Shown: positions 1 to 5,852 of the stretch, piece by piece | Layout: each line of letters begins with the position of its first letter | Numbering within the stretch: the first letter of the stretch is position 1 | Source: Candidatus Saccharibacteria bacterium CG10_big_fil_rev_8_21_14_0_10_47_8 | GTDB taxonomy: Bacteria > Patescibacteriota > Saccharimonadia > Saccharimonadales > UBA10212 | Direction: 5' to 3' | Assembly: GCA_002793885.1 (NCBI GenBank) | Contig: PFEG01000026.1 | Span: 553 to 8,200, forward strand | Length of the DNA: 7,648 nt | Notes under the pieces: generated by a model | What the model saw: the letters and a program-made list of their open reading frames with translations, nothing else | Told to the model about the DNA's origin: nothing | The model's database searches: none | Translations under genes and position numbers: made by a program

Positions 1-1
1 T

Positions 2-319
2 AGCGCTCCGCCGGGCAGACTTTTGGAAGTCCTGGAGCGCGGATTGTACGTTAGCCTGAACGGCCTAATGACCTATACCAAGGACGAAAGCTGGCTGGAG
101 GCTGCCAAGAAAGTGCCGGTGGATAAATTGATTTTAGAGACTGACGCCCCTTTCTTGACCCCCGTGCCCTTCAGGGGCAGGCGTTGTGAGCCGAAACACC
201 TGGTTGAGACCTGTCGGTTTTTAGCCAATTTAAGAAATGAAGAGCCTTTGGTACTGGCGTCCCAATCAACAAAAAATGCCGTAAAACTTTTTGGACTTAG
301 TGAGGAAAGACTAGCCTAA
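2..319 (+). CDS. tatD: TatD-family metal-dependent hydrolase, C-terminal part (5' end outside window)
   Basis: The frame is open from the first bases of the window, so the gene is cut at its 5' end and about 105 C-terminal residues remain; the internal TTG at 23 is not a real start. TatD proteins are TIM-barrel enzymes of the amidohydrolase type that act as 3'-5' exonucleases or deoxyribonucleases on DNA and, for some members, RNA, in the cytoplasm. The family signature is clear: GLYVSLNGLMTY, then KVPVDKLILETDAPFL with the metal-binding Asp of the ETDAP motif, then the PVPFRGRRCEPKHL segment (usually P-x-G-K-x-N-E-P) and the closing helix with KNAVKLFGL. The Asn of the usual RNEP motif is Cys here. 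The cysteine desulfurase gene starts 2 nt after the stop, so the two are probably cotranscribed. The family call is secure; the exact substrate is not known. Confidence 0.93.
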   Translation, partial: SAPPGRLLEVLERGLYVSLNGLMTYTKDESWLEAAKKVPVDKLILETDAPFLTPVPFRGRRCEPKHLVETCRFLANLRNEEPLVLASQSTKNAVKLFGLSEERLA

Positions 320-321
320 AA

Positions 322-1467
322 ATGAAGAAATCAATATACCTAGATTATGCTGCCGCCACACCAATGGATCCAAAAGTTCTTGCTGCCATGAAGCCATATT
401 TTTTAGAGCGCTTTTATAACCCTTCGGCAACCTATTTAGCCGCTAGAAAAGTTCGAGCAGACCTGGAAGCAGCCAGGGCAAAAATTGCCGCTAATTTAGG
501 CGCTAAGCCCGCTGAAGTCATTTTTACCGCCGGGGCAACAGAAGCAAATAACTTGGCGATTACCGGTGTTATGAATAAATTTATGGATAGCGAACTTCTG
601 GTGAGCGCTATTGAACACAAGTCGGTTATCGTGCCAGCTGCGTCATTTAAAAACCATAAAATACCGGTTTCTAACCAAGGCGTAATTGATCTGCAGGCCC
701 TAGAACGATTAATCAACGAAAAAACCGTCTTGGTTAGCATAATGATGGTTAATAACGAGCTAGGCATACTCCAGCCGCTTCGCCGAATCAGTCTCCTGAT
801 AAAAAAAGCTCGGGCTAATCGAATCAAAACCGACAATAGCCTGCCAATCTACTTGCATACCGACGCCGCGCAGGCTGGAAATTTCTATAATCTAAAAGTT
901 AGCCGTCTGGGTATTGATTTAATGAGCATTAACGGCAGTAAGATTTATGGGCCCAAGCAAAGCGGGGTACTGTTTGTGAAAGCCGGCATAAGCTTGGCGC
1001 CTCTAATTGTGGGTGGCGGCCAAGAGTTTGGTTTGCGTTCTGGTACAGAAAACGTGGCTGGTGCCATTGGGCTGGCTACCGCTTTTGATATTGCCCAAAC
1101 CCAGCATACCCAGGAAAATAAACGGCTGACGAAAATCCGAGATACATTTGCGAATTCATTGCAAAAATACCTGTCCACATCTGTTATTAATCATTCTTTG
1201 AAGTATTCGGCGCCGCACATATTGAATGTGAGATTTCCTGGTCAGGATAATGAAAGGTTGATGATGGAGCTGGACGAAGCCGGTGTACAGGTGGCTGTTG
1301 GTAGCGCTTGCAGTGCCAGTAGTGATGAACCGTCACACGTTTTATCGGCTATCGGTCTATCTCAAAAAGAGGCTAAGAGCAGCCTGCGCTTTAGTATGGG
1401 ACGATCTACGCGGTTGGTTGATATAAACCAAATCGTCAAGTTGCTGGCCCGACTTACCAAGGGGTGA
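322..1467 (+). CDS. Cysteine desulfurase, class V aminotransferase fold (IscS/NifS type)
   Basis: A PLP enzyme that takes sulfur from L-cysteine as a persulfide, giving alanine, and feeds Fe-S cluster assembly or tRNA thiolation in the cytoplasm. At 381 residues it is full length for the family (about 380-400). Visible landmarks are the N-terminal YLDYAAATPMDP; TAGATEANNLAI at 69-80; the cofactor-stacking His99 in SAIEHKSV; the PLP-contacting Asp181 in HTDAAQ; the Schiff-base Lys207 in INGSKIYGPK; GLRSGTENV at 237-245; and the persulfide Cys330 in VGSACSASS. The residue before the PLP lysine is Ser rather than the His of E. coli IscS, a variant I believe occurs in other NifS-like proteins. 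The ATG follows the tatD stop by 2 nt; a GAGGA at 302-306 is rather far upstream to be an ideal ribosome site. No scaffold (IscU) or tRNA thiouridylase gene is visible next door, so whether it serves clusters or tRNA cannot be decided, and I give no iscS/nifS symbol. Confidence 0.95.
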   Translation: MKKSIYLDYAAATPMDPKVLAAMKPYFLERFYNPSATYLAARKVRADLEAARAKIAANLGAKPAEVIFTAGATEANNLAITGVMNKFMDSELLVSAIEHKSVIVPAASFKNHKIPVSNQGVIDLQALERLINEKTVLVSIMMVNNELGILQPLRRISLLIKKARANRIKTDNSLPIYLHTDAAQAGNFYNLKVSRLGIDLMSINGSKIYGPKQSGVLFVKAGISLAPLIVGGGQEFGLRSGTENVAGAIGLATAFDIAQTQHTQENKRLTKIRDTFANSLQKYLSTSVINHSLKYSAPHILNVRFPGQDNERLMMELDEAGVQVAVGSACSASSDEPSHVLSAIGLSQKEAKSSLRFSMGRSTRLVDINQIVKLLARLTKG

Positions 1468-1473
1468 TAACAG

Positions 1474-1502
1474 TAGTTTTTTGTAACCGGAAGCGTTATA
1501 CT
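1474..1502 (+). promoter_or_regulatory. Candidate sigma70-like promoter for the F1-like ATPase operon
   Basis: The only sizeable gap before the operon contains TATACT at 1497-1502, one mismatch from the TATAAT -10 consensus. With 17-bp spacing the -35 would be TAGTTT at 1474-1479, which is poor. TTGTAA at 1481-1486 is a better -35 hexamer but lies only 10 bp away, so it cannot pair with this -10. The predicted transcript would begin near 1508-1510, giving an almost leaderless mRNA if the ATG at 1514 is used, or a leader of about 20 nt if the ATG at 1529 is used. Its position between the housekeeping pair and the ATPase genes supports a promoter here. Confidence 0.4.
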
Positions 1503-1513
1503 TCGTACAGATT

Positions 1514-2338
1514 ATGAGATGGTTTTTAATGGGGAACAGTAGCAAATTCCGATATTGCTTTGGAACGTTTGGTCTCGCGGTAATCGTAGTCTTTTATCTT
1601 GGCTCGGCGGGGGTGCTGGCGGCCAGTTTTGTGGAAGGATTTTACTCCAGCCAGACCTTGCAGCCCGGTCTTGTAGTGGCTATTGATAAAACATCTTCAA
1701 AAACTGTTGAGCCGGCACCCTCAGGGGATACTGCCCGGATATACGGGGTAGTGATTGACCCCAGTGACGCGCCAATAACTGTGGGCGATCAAGGCCAAAA
1801 GGCCTTTGTAGCGACTACGGGTCAGTACAATGTGTTAGTCAGTAGTGAAAACGGCGTTATTAAGTCGGGAGACTATATTTCTATGTCGGCCACCGATGGT
1901 ATCGCCGCTAAGGCCGACGCCCGCCAAGACTACGTTGTCGGCCGGGCCCTGGAAGACTTTAATAGAAAAAACAAAGTCTTAACAACAACATCAAGCGGTA
2001 TATCTGTTGGCAAGATTGCCGTAAGCGTAAATCCAACCAAAAACCCGCTACTCAGCAATGATATAGCTATACCTAAACCGTTGCGCCGGGTCGGGGAAGC
2101 GGTAGCCGGCAAAAGCGTTTCGGCTATCCGGCTGTATGCCGCTTTAGTGGTGTTTTTAATTACTCTGTTAGTAGCTGCCAGTTTGTTATGGGTAGGCGTG
2201 CGAAGCGGTATGATAGCTATTGGTCGAAACCCATTGAGCCGGCATTCAATTGTTAAGGGGCTGGTCCAAGTGTTGGCTATTGACGTGCTGATTTTCATCA
2301 TAGGTGTTTTTGGGGTATATTTACTACTTAGAGTATGA
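1514..2338 (+). CDS. Secreted/membrane protein: extracytoplasmic beta-rich domain fused to a subunit c-like two-helix hairpin
   Basis: First gene of the ATPase-like operon, 274 residues, no assigned function. An N-terminal hydrophobic helix (about 17-37) ends in VLA-A, a possible signal peptidase site after Ala36. Residues 38-200 look beta-rich and extracytoplasmic, with IYGVVIDP, FVATTGQYNVLVS, NGVIKSGDYISMSATDG and VVGRALEDF; this pattern recalls repeats in phage tail-fibre and cell-surface proteins (from memory). Two membrane helices follow (206-229 and 249-272), joined by a polar loop with GRNP at 237-240. That hairpin resembles F-type subunit c: an R-N-P loop, then a carboxylate, Asp257, 19 residues after Arg238 (20 in E. 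coli c, R41 to D61). The predicted topology also matches c, with loop inside and both ends outside. The similarity is weak and c-like identity is inference. ATG 1514 has no Shine-Dalgarno; ATG 1529 has GAGATGG at 1517-1523 and may be the true start. The stop lies 18 nt before the b-like gene. Confidence 0.8.
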   Translation: MRWFLMGNSSKFRYCFGTFGLAVIVVFYLGSAGVLAASFVEGFYSSQTLQPGLVVAIDKTSSKTVEPAPSGDTARIYGVVIDPSDAPITVGDQGQKAFVATTGQYNVLVSSENGVIKSGDYISMSATDGIAAKADARQDYVVGRALEDFNRKNKVLTTTSSGISVGKIAVSVNPTKNPLLSNDIAIPKPLRRVGEAVAGKSVSAIRLYAALVVFLITLLVAASLLWVGVRSGMIAIGRNPLSRHSIVKGLVQVLAIDVLIFIIGVFGVYLLLRV

Positions 2339-2356
2339 GGATTTTAGGTTCATAGA

Positions 2357-2980
2357 ATGAACACGGGTGGGTTAATACTAGTAATAGGGTCATTATTATC
2401 AGCTGTGGCAGCCTTTGTTTGGGTGGCTATAAGACTGGGGAGTTCTGGCCGTCAGCCCGACAAAACACCAGCTACTGGGCTCCAAACTGCTTCCGACAAA
2501 GACGTGGAGCATATTTTTAATGATGAGTTTCGTGAGGAGCTGCGTAACCGGGGCCGGCTGCATTTTGAAAAAGTTATTGGCGAAAGCGCCATGTTTTTAC
2601 AACAGGATTTGCGCCAAACGACCTTTCAGCTTAATGACTATATGCGCGGTGAGATAACCCGCACCTTACAAGACGAGTTTAAAAAGTATGAACAATCTAT
2701 AACCGATGCCAAACAGCTGGCGGTAGATTCCATAGAAAAGACCATTACCACTATTGAGCAACAGCGCGAGTTCCTGCAGAGGCAACTAGAAACCCAATAT
2801 GAAAACCAGAAAAACCAGATTATTGCCCGATTTGAAACCGAAATGGCCACAATCATTAACCACTATGTGTTGCGGGCTATCGGTAATCAAATAGATTTAT
2901 CCGACCAGTTAGACTACATACTAGCTCAGCTGGAAGCCAACAAAAAGGCCATTTTAGAGGATATAACGCATGGAACTTAA
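2357..2980 (+). CDS. Subunit b-like peripheral-stalk protein (one membrane helix plus coiled coil)
   Basis: 207 residues laid out like F-type subunit b: a single N-terminal membrane helix (about 5-27, GLILVIGSLLSAVAAFVWVAI), a short Pro/Gly/Thr-rich linker to residue 50, then a long charged, Gln-rich helical stretch from about 51 to 165 with coiled-coil character, and a C-terminal region (LSDQLDYILAQLEANKKAIL, 181-200) where b subunits usually contact delta. Sequence similarity to classical AtpF is too low to see by eye; the call rests on architecture and on its place just before a delta-like gene and alpha. It differs from a typical b in the polar linker right after the membrane helix, where b normally continues as helix. 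The start ATG follows an AGG (2346-2348) at 8 nt. The 3' end overlaps the next gene by 11 bp. As a stator it would tie the F1-like head to the membrane; with no subunit a here, its membrane partner is unknown. Confidence 0.72.
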   Translation: MNTGGLILVIGSLLSAVAAFVWVAIRLGSSGRQPDKTPATGLQTASDKDVEHIFNDEFREELRNRGRLHFEKVIGESAMFLQQDLRQTTFQLNDYMRGEITRTLQDEFKKYEQSITDAKQLAVDSIEKTITTIEQQREFLQRQLETQYENQKNQIIARFETEMATIINHYVLRAIGNQIDLSDQLDYILAQLEANKKAILEDITHGT

Positions 2981-3452
2981 GCTGCCGTCGGGAATTGTCA
3001 GCCAAGTGGATGTCGCCCGGGTTTTGCGCGAGCTCAACGCTCTAGCTGATTTTTTTGTAGCCGCGGTGGCTCGCAAAAGCGGTACGCCCATGCAGCCACC
3101 CAGGTTAACACGCCTACTGACTCAGCTAGCACAGGAAAACCATTTTAACTTGCTAGAAGAATCTAATCGCAAGGAACTGGCCAGAATGCTTAATGACGTG
3201 TTGGGCCACGCGCCACTACTGCACATCAGCTTTGCCTCCGAACCGTCTACCAAAGCCCTAGAGACCATCCTGGTTTGGATGCGTGGCAATATCCACCCCC
3301 AAACTTTGCTACAGGTTGGATTGCAGCCGAATATAGCTGCTGGTTGTGTGCTTAGGACGCCTAGTAAAGTTTTCGATTTAAGCATGCGCTCCTATTTGCA
3401 GAAACAGGAAAACTATTTGGTAGAGCTAATAGCTGGAGCAGCCCGTGGCTGA
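2970..3452 (+). CDS. Divergent F1 delta-like (OSCP-type) subunit
   Basis: 160 residues, slightly shorter than usual delta/OSCP (about 175-180). The C-terminal part fits the family: a strand at HISFAS (85-90) where delta proteins carry their conserved V-x-S-A strand, a helix (91-107), then LLQVGLQPNIAAGCVLRTPSKVFDLSMRSYL at about 113-143. That last stretch aligns with the delta pattern of a D-P-x-L-I-G-G core, a valine-rich strand, G-D-K-V-x-D and S-x-R. The N-terminal half is helical but not recognisable as the six-helix bundle that caps alpha. The likely role is the link between the b-like stalk and the top of the alpha/beta head. The start overlaps the b-like gene by 11 bp, with AGAGGA at 2956-2961 placed 8 nt upstream. 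The 3' end overlaps alpha by 8 bp. The assignment relies on the C-terminal motif plus operon position, both of which agree. Confidence 0.78.
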   Translation: MELKLPSGIVSQVDVARVLRELNALADFFVAAVARKSGTPMQPPRLTRLLTQLAQENHFNLLEESNRKELARMLNDVLGHAPLLHISFASEPSTKALETILVWMRGNIHPQTLLQVGLQPNIAAGCVLRTPSKVFDLSMRSYLQKQENYLVELIAGAARG

Positions 3453-4908
3453 AGCACAGCAGCATTTTCAGCAGTTTGTTGACGCCGGTAACCCGGTTGG
3501 TGAAGTTGTAGCCGTTAATAGCTTTTTAGTTACCGTGCGCGGGCTGCAACCGGTAAGCGTGCACTCGTTGGTGGTATTTGAGAACGGCAGCAAGGGTTTT
3601 GTGCAGCACATCCTGGAGGATAGGGTTATTGTGCTGCATATAGGCGTCGCTCAGCTTAGAGTTGGCATGGTGGCAGTTGTTCAATACAATGATTTAGTCA
3701 CTAGAGTTGGCAAGGATTTTGTAGGCCGGGTAATCTCTGTTTCCGGTGATCCCCTTGATGGCAGGGGAGCAATCGCCGCGGATGTTAGCTGGCCAATTTT
3801 TAACTCCGCACCGCCTATCTATGAACGGGAGTTACTAAACAAACAATTGGAAACCGGAGTTACTGTGCTTGACGCTTTATTCCCAATTGTAAGGGGCCAA
3901 CGCTTAGCGCTGCTTGGCGACAGCAAATCTGGCAAATCGACGCTGGCTACCCAAATCGCCATCAATCAGCGAGATACTGACCAAGTGGTGATATATGTGA
4001 TGGTTGCCAAGAGGCGTAACGACGTGGACACTCTTCTTACCCGGCTGGCTGAAAACGGATCCATGGACAAAACCATCGTTATTGTTTCGACAGTTTTTGA
4101 GTCGTTGGTGATGAGTTACCTAGCGCCTTACGTGGGCTGCGCTATGGGCGAGTATCTTTGGCAGATGGCCGGCCAGGATTGTGTGATTATTTATGATGAC
4201 TTGACGGCTCACGCCCACGCCCATCGGGAAATATCTCTGTTATCTGGTGTTAGCCCAGGCCGTGATAGCTATCCTGGCGACATGTTTCATGCCCATTCTT
4301 CTTTGCTAGAACGCGCCGGCCGGCTGAAGAAAAATCAAAAAAATCTAACGGCCATACCGATTGTTATGGCTGACGGCGGCGACATAACGGCCTACTTGCC
4401 AACCAACGTTATGTCTATAACCGATGGACAGTGGATTTTGGATATGGATATCTTTCGCTCTGGGTTGCGCCCGGCCTTAAGTGTTGGGTTGAGTGTCACC
4501 CGTGTTGGCGGACGTGGCCATAACAACCGTCAGAAGGCCCAGAACAGCAAACTCTTCAAACTGATGGCAACCTATGCTCAAGCTCAGCAGTTTGCCAGAT
4601 TTGGTTCAGAACTGGCAATTACTTCCCAGAAACAGCTATCGCATGGCCAAAAGCTAAATCAGCTTCTGACCCAGACGCCGGGGGAAACTTATAGCCTACT
4701 AGCTCAGCAGTTGATGCTGGACATTCTGCTTGATGAAAAGAACGTCGATAACCTGGACGTAGCCAAGCTAAAAGATTTGGTCGGTAAAACCGCCAAACTG
4801 GTTAAAACCGACAGTGATTACGATGGCGTTTTGGCTGAGCTTAATAAAGAGGTAACAGCGCCGGCTGTCGTGGCTGTGCCGACGGCTTCGAAGGAGGCTA
4901 GCACATGA
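3445..4908 (+). CDS. atpA: F1-type ATPase alpha subunit-like protein
   Basis: 487 residues, non-catalytic nucleotide-binding subunit of the rotary head. Domain order is normal: N-terminal beta-barrel (about 16-85), nucleotide-binding domain, C-terminal helices. Landmarks are the P-loop GDSKSGKS at 158-165 (usually GDRQTGKT), YLAPYVGCAMGEY at 225-237, Walker B IIYDDL at 248-253, PGRDSYPGD at 271-279, LPTNVMSITDGQ at 318-329, and the arginine finger Arg353 in SVTRVGG that reaches the beta catalytic site. By eye the N-terminus is about 10 residues shorter than E. coli alpha; that end normally binds delta, and delta is also divergent here. The usual LLRRPPGREA is LLSGVSPGRDS, and the GQK after the third strand is AKR. 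The C-terminus ends in an Ala/Val/Pro/Thr tail (471-487). The start is GTG, overlapping the delta-like stop by 8 bp; an ATG-type start is not available at the junction. The stop overlaps the gamma start by 4 bp (ATGA). Confidence 0.93.
   Translation: MAEAQQHFQQFVDAGNPVGEVVAVNSFLVTVRGLQPVSVHSLVVFENGSKGFVQHILEDRVIVLHIGVAQLRVGMVAVVQYNDLVTRVGKDFVGRVISVSGDPLDGRGAIAADVSWPIFNSAPPIYERELLNKQLETGVTVLDALFPIVRGQRLALLGDSKSGKSTLATQIAINQRDTDQVVIYVMVAKRRNDVDTLLTRLAENGSMDKTIVIVSTVFESLVMSYLAPYVGCAMGEYLWQMAGQDCVIIYDDLTAHAHAHREISLLSGVSPGRDSYPGDMFHAHSSLLERAGRLKKNQKNLTAIPIVMADGGDITAYLPTNVMSITDGQWILDMDIFRSGLRPALSVGLSVTRVGGRGHNNRQKAQNSKLFKLMATYAQAQQFARFGSELAITSQKQLSHGQKLNQLLTQTPGETYSLLAQQLMLDILLDEKNVDNLDVAKLKDLVGKTAKLVKTDSDYDGVLAELNKEVTAPAVVAVPTASKEAST
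4891..4897 (+). promoter_or_regulatory. Strong Shine-Dalgarno of the gamma-like gene
   Basis: AAGGAGG, 7 nt before the ATG at 4905, lies inside the 3' end of alpha. It is the best ribosome site in the window and fixes the gamma start at the ATGA overlap. Confidence 0.85.
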
Positions 4909-5756
4909 GGCAGTTAGCCGATATCTCGCGTGAACGTGACACCATGTCAACGATGGTGGAGTTAACCGAGGCTTTTGAGGGCATCGCCAGCATGCGTATC
5001 GCGCAGGTCAAAGACCAAACGCAGCGTTCGGCCAAATTTTTTGCCGAGCTTTGGGGCATTTATAATCAAATCCGAGTAGACGAGCTTTTTCATTTTGGCC
5101 GTGGCCAGTCAGTAGCTAATCCAGTCAACAAAGAGCTACTTATATTTGTAACCTCAGAGGGCAGCTTTAGCGGTGATTTGGATGAGCGGCTGATTAAAAA
5201 GGCCCTCCAGTACTACAGGCCGGATCGTAACGATATTATCGTAATTGGCCACCATGGAGCCATCCAACTGGTCCAAAACGGAGTTTTTTACGTGCGTAAC
5301 TTTAAAATGCCTGAGCGTAACAACAATATTAATGTTACCCCGATAGTAAAAGAAGTTTTAAACTATGTCTCCACCAAGGTCTATTACCAACAATATATTT
5401 CACTGATGGACCAAGTTATCAGTGAGCTTAAGCTGGCTAATGCGGTAATGGACCGTGGCAAGGCGATTGCTAAGCCAGATGAGGTAATCAGCGAGCAGAA
5501 CTATATTTTTGAGCCGAGCACCTATGCTGTGGTGGACCACCTAGAGCGTTCGATGATGCAGATTACGCTAAGCGAGGTTATTTTGGAGTCTAAACTGGCC
5601 CAATATGCCAGCCGTTTTCGGGCCATGACTATGGCCAGCGATAAAGCCAACGAGTCCTTTAGCGACGCTACTGTGCTTTATAACCAGGCCAAACGACATC
5701 TAAAAGATGAGCGTCTTAAAGAGGTAATGAACGGCCTGCGCGAGGGAAGTATATGA
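4905..5756 (+). CDS. atpG: F1-type ATPase gamma subunit-like protein (central rotor shaft)
   Basis: 283 residues, close to the usual 285-300. Gamma forms the asymmetric coiled-coil shaft that turns inside the alpha/beta ring. Both shaft helices are visible: the N-terminal one at about 3-58 (ERDTMSTMVELTEAFEGIASMRIAQ, where normal gammas have the T-x-K-I-T-K-A-M pattern) and the C-terminal one at about 211-281, with YASRFRAMTMASDKANE matching the A-R-x-x-A-M-x-x-A-T-x-N-A motif and a following YNQAKR. The Rossmann-like middle domain starts with LLIFVTSEGSFSGDLDERL, equivalent to the usual V-T-S-D-R-G-L-C-G-G-L-N, and continues DIIVIGHHG. Divergence at the first shaft helix (KIT to VEL) and the middle motif is large for such conserved sites. 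The gene starts by a 4-bp overlap with alpha behind a perfect ribosome site, and its own stop overlaps a possible 31-codon gene in the same ATGA manner. Function as rotor is inferred from family and partners. Confidence 0.92.
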   Translation: MRQLADISRERDTMSTMVELTEAFEGIASMRIAQVKDQTQRSAKFFAELWGIYNQIRVDELFHFGRGQSVANPVNKELLIFVTSEGSFSGDLDERLIKKALQYYRPDRNDIIVIGHHGAIQLVQNGVFYVRNFKMPERNNNINVTPIVKEVLNYVSTKVYYQQYISLMDQVISELKLANAVMDRGKAIAKPDEVISEQNYIFEPSTYAVVDHLERSMMQITLSEVILESKLAQYASRFRAMTMASDKANESFSDATVLYNQAKRHLKDERLKEVMNGLREGSI

Positions 5757-5848
5757 GTCCCATTAGACTCCGCTTAACTTCCAATTATTGGTTAATAATT
5801 GCTTGCTTCAGCCGTCTGGTAGCTTGCGTGGGTCTTTTGGAGGTCTAA
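5753..5848 (+). CDS. Possible 31-residue peptide gene between gamma and beta
   Basis: An ATG-to-TAA frame fills the gamma-beta gap almost exactly. It starts by a 4-bp ATGA overlap with the gamma stop, has GAGGG at 5742-5746 placed 6 nt upstream, and ends 4 nt before the beta ATG. The peptide begins with a basic segment (MSPIRLRLTSN) followed by a mostly hydrophobic one (YWLIIACFSRLVACVGLLEV) containing two cysteines, so it could be a small membrane or amphipathic peptide. I recognise no family. An ATGA junction plus a ribosome site is the same arrangement used by the confirmed gamma gene, which argues for translation. Against it, 31 codons is short enough to be open by chance, and the beta ribosome site lies inside it. 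It could act only as a coupling leader for beta rather than making a useful product. Confidence 0.35.
   Translation: MSPIRLRLTSNYWLIIACFSRLVACVGLLEV
5782..5801 (+). other. AT-rich hairpin in the gamma-beta gap
   Basis: CAATTATT at 5782-5789 and AATAATTG at 5794-5801 form a perfect 8-bp stem with a GGTT loop. No T-run follows, so it is not a typical intrinsic terminator. It may be an mRNA stability or processing element within the operon, or simply a chance structure in AT-rich sequence. Confidence 0.4.
5839..5844 (+). promoter_or_regulatory. Shine-Dalgarno of the beta-like gene
   Basis: GGAGGT lies 8 nt before the ATG at 5853 and fixes the beta start. It overlaps the last codons of the possible 31-residue peptide gene, so ribosomes finishing that gene would cover it. 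Confidence 0.8.
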
Positions 5849-5852
5849 CGGG

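Noticed and set aside
432..836. Open frame of 134 codons on the - strand inside the cysteine desulfurase gene
   Set aside because: It lies wholly opposite a confident gene, has no recognisable domain, and is what a low-stop antisense frame of such codon use gives. The same holds for the antisense frames at 945-1178, 1930-2301, 2638-2856, 3122-3385 and 5987-6346.
1481..1502. TTGTAA (1481-1486) paired with TATACT (1497-1502) as a promoter
   Set aside because: The spacing is only 10 bp, far below the 16-18 bp needed; only the -10 element was kept.
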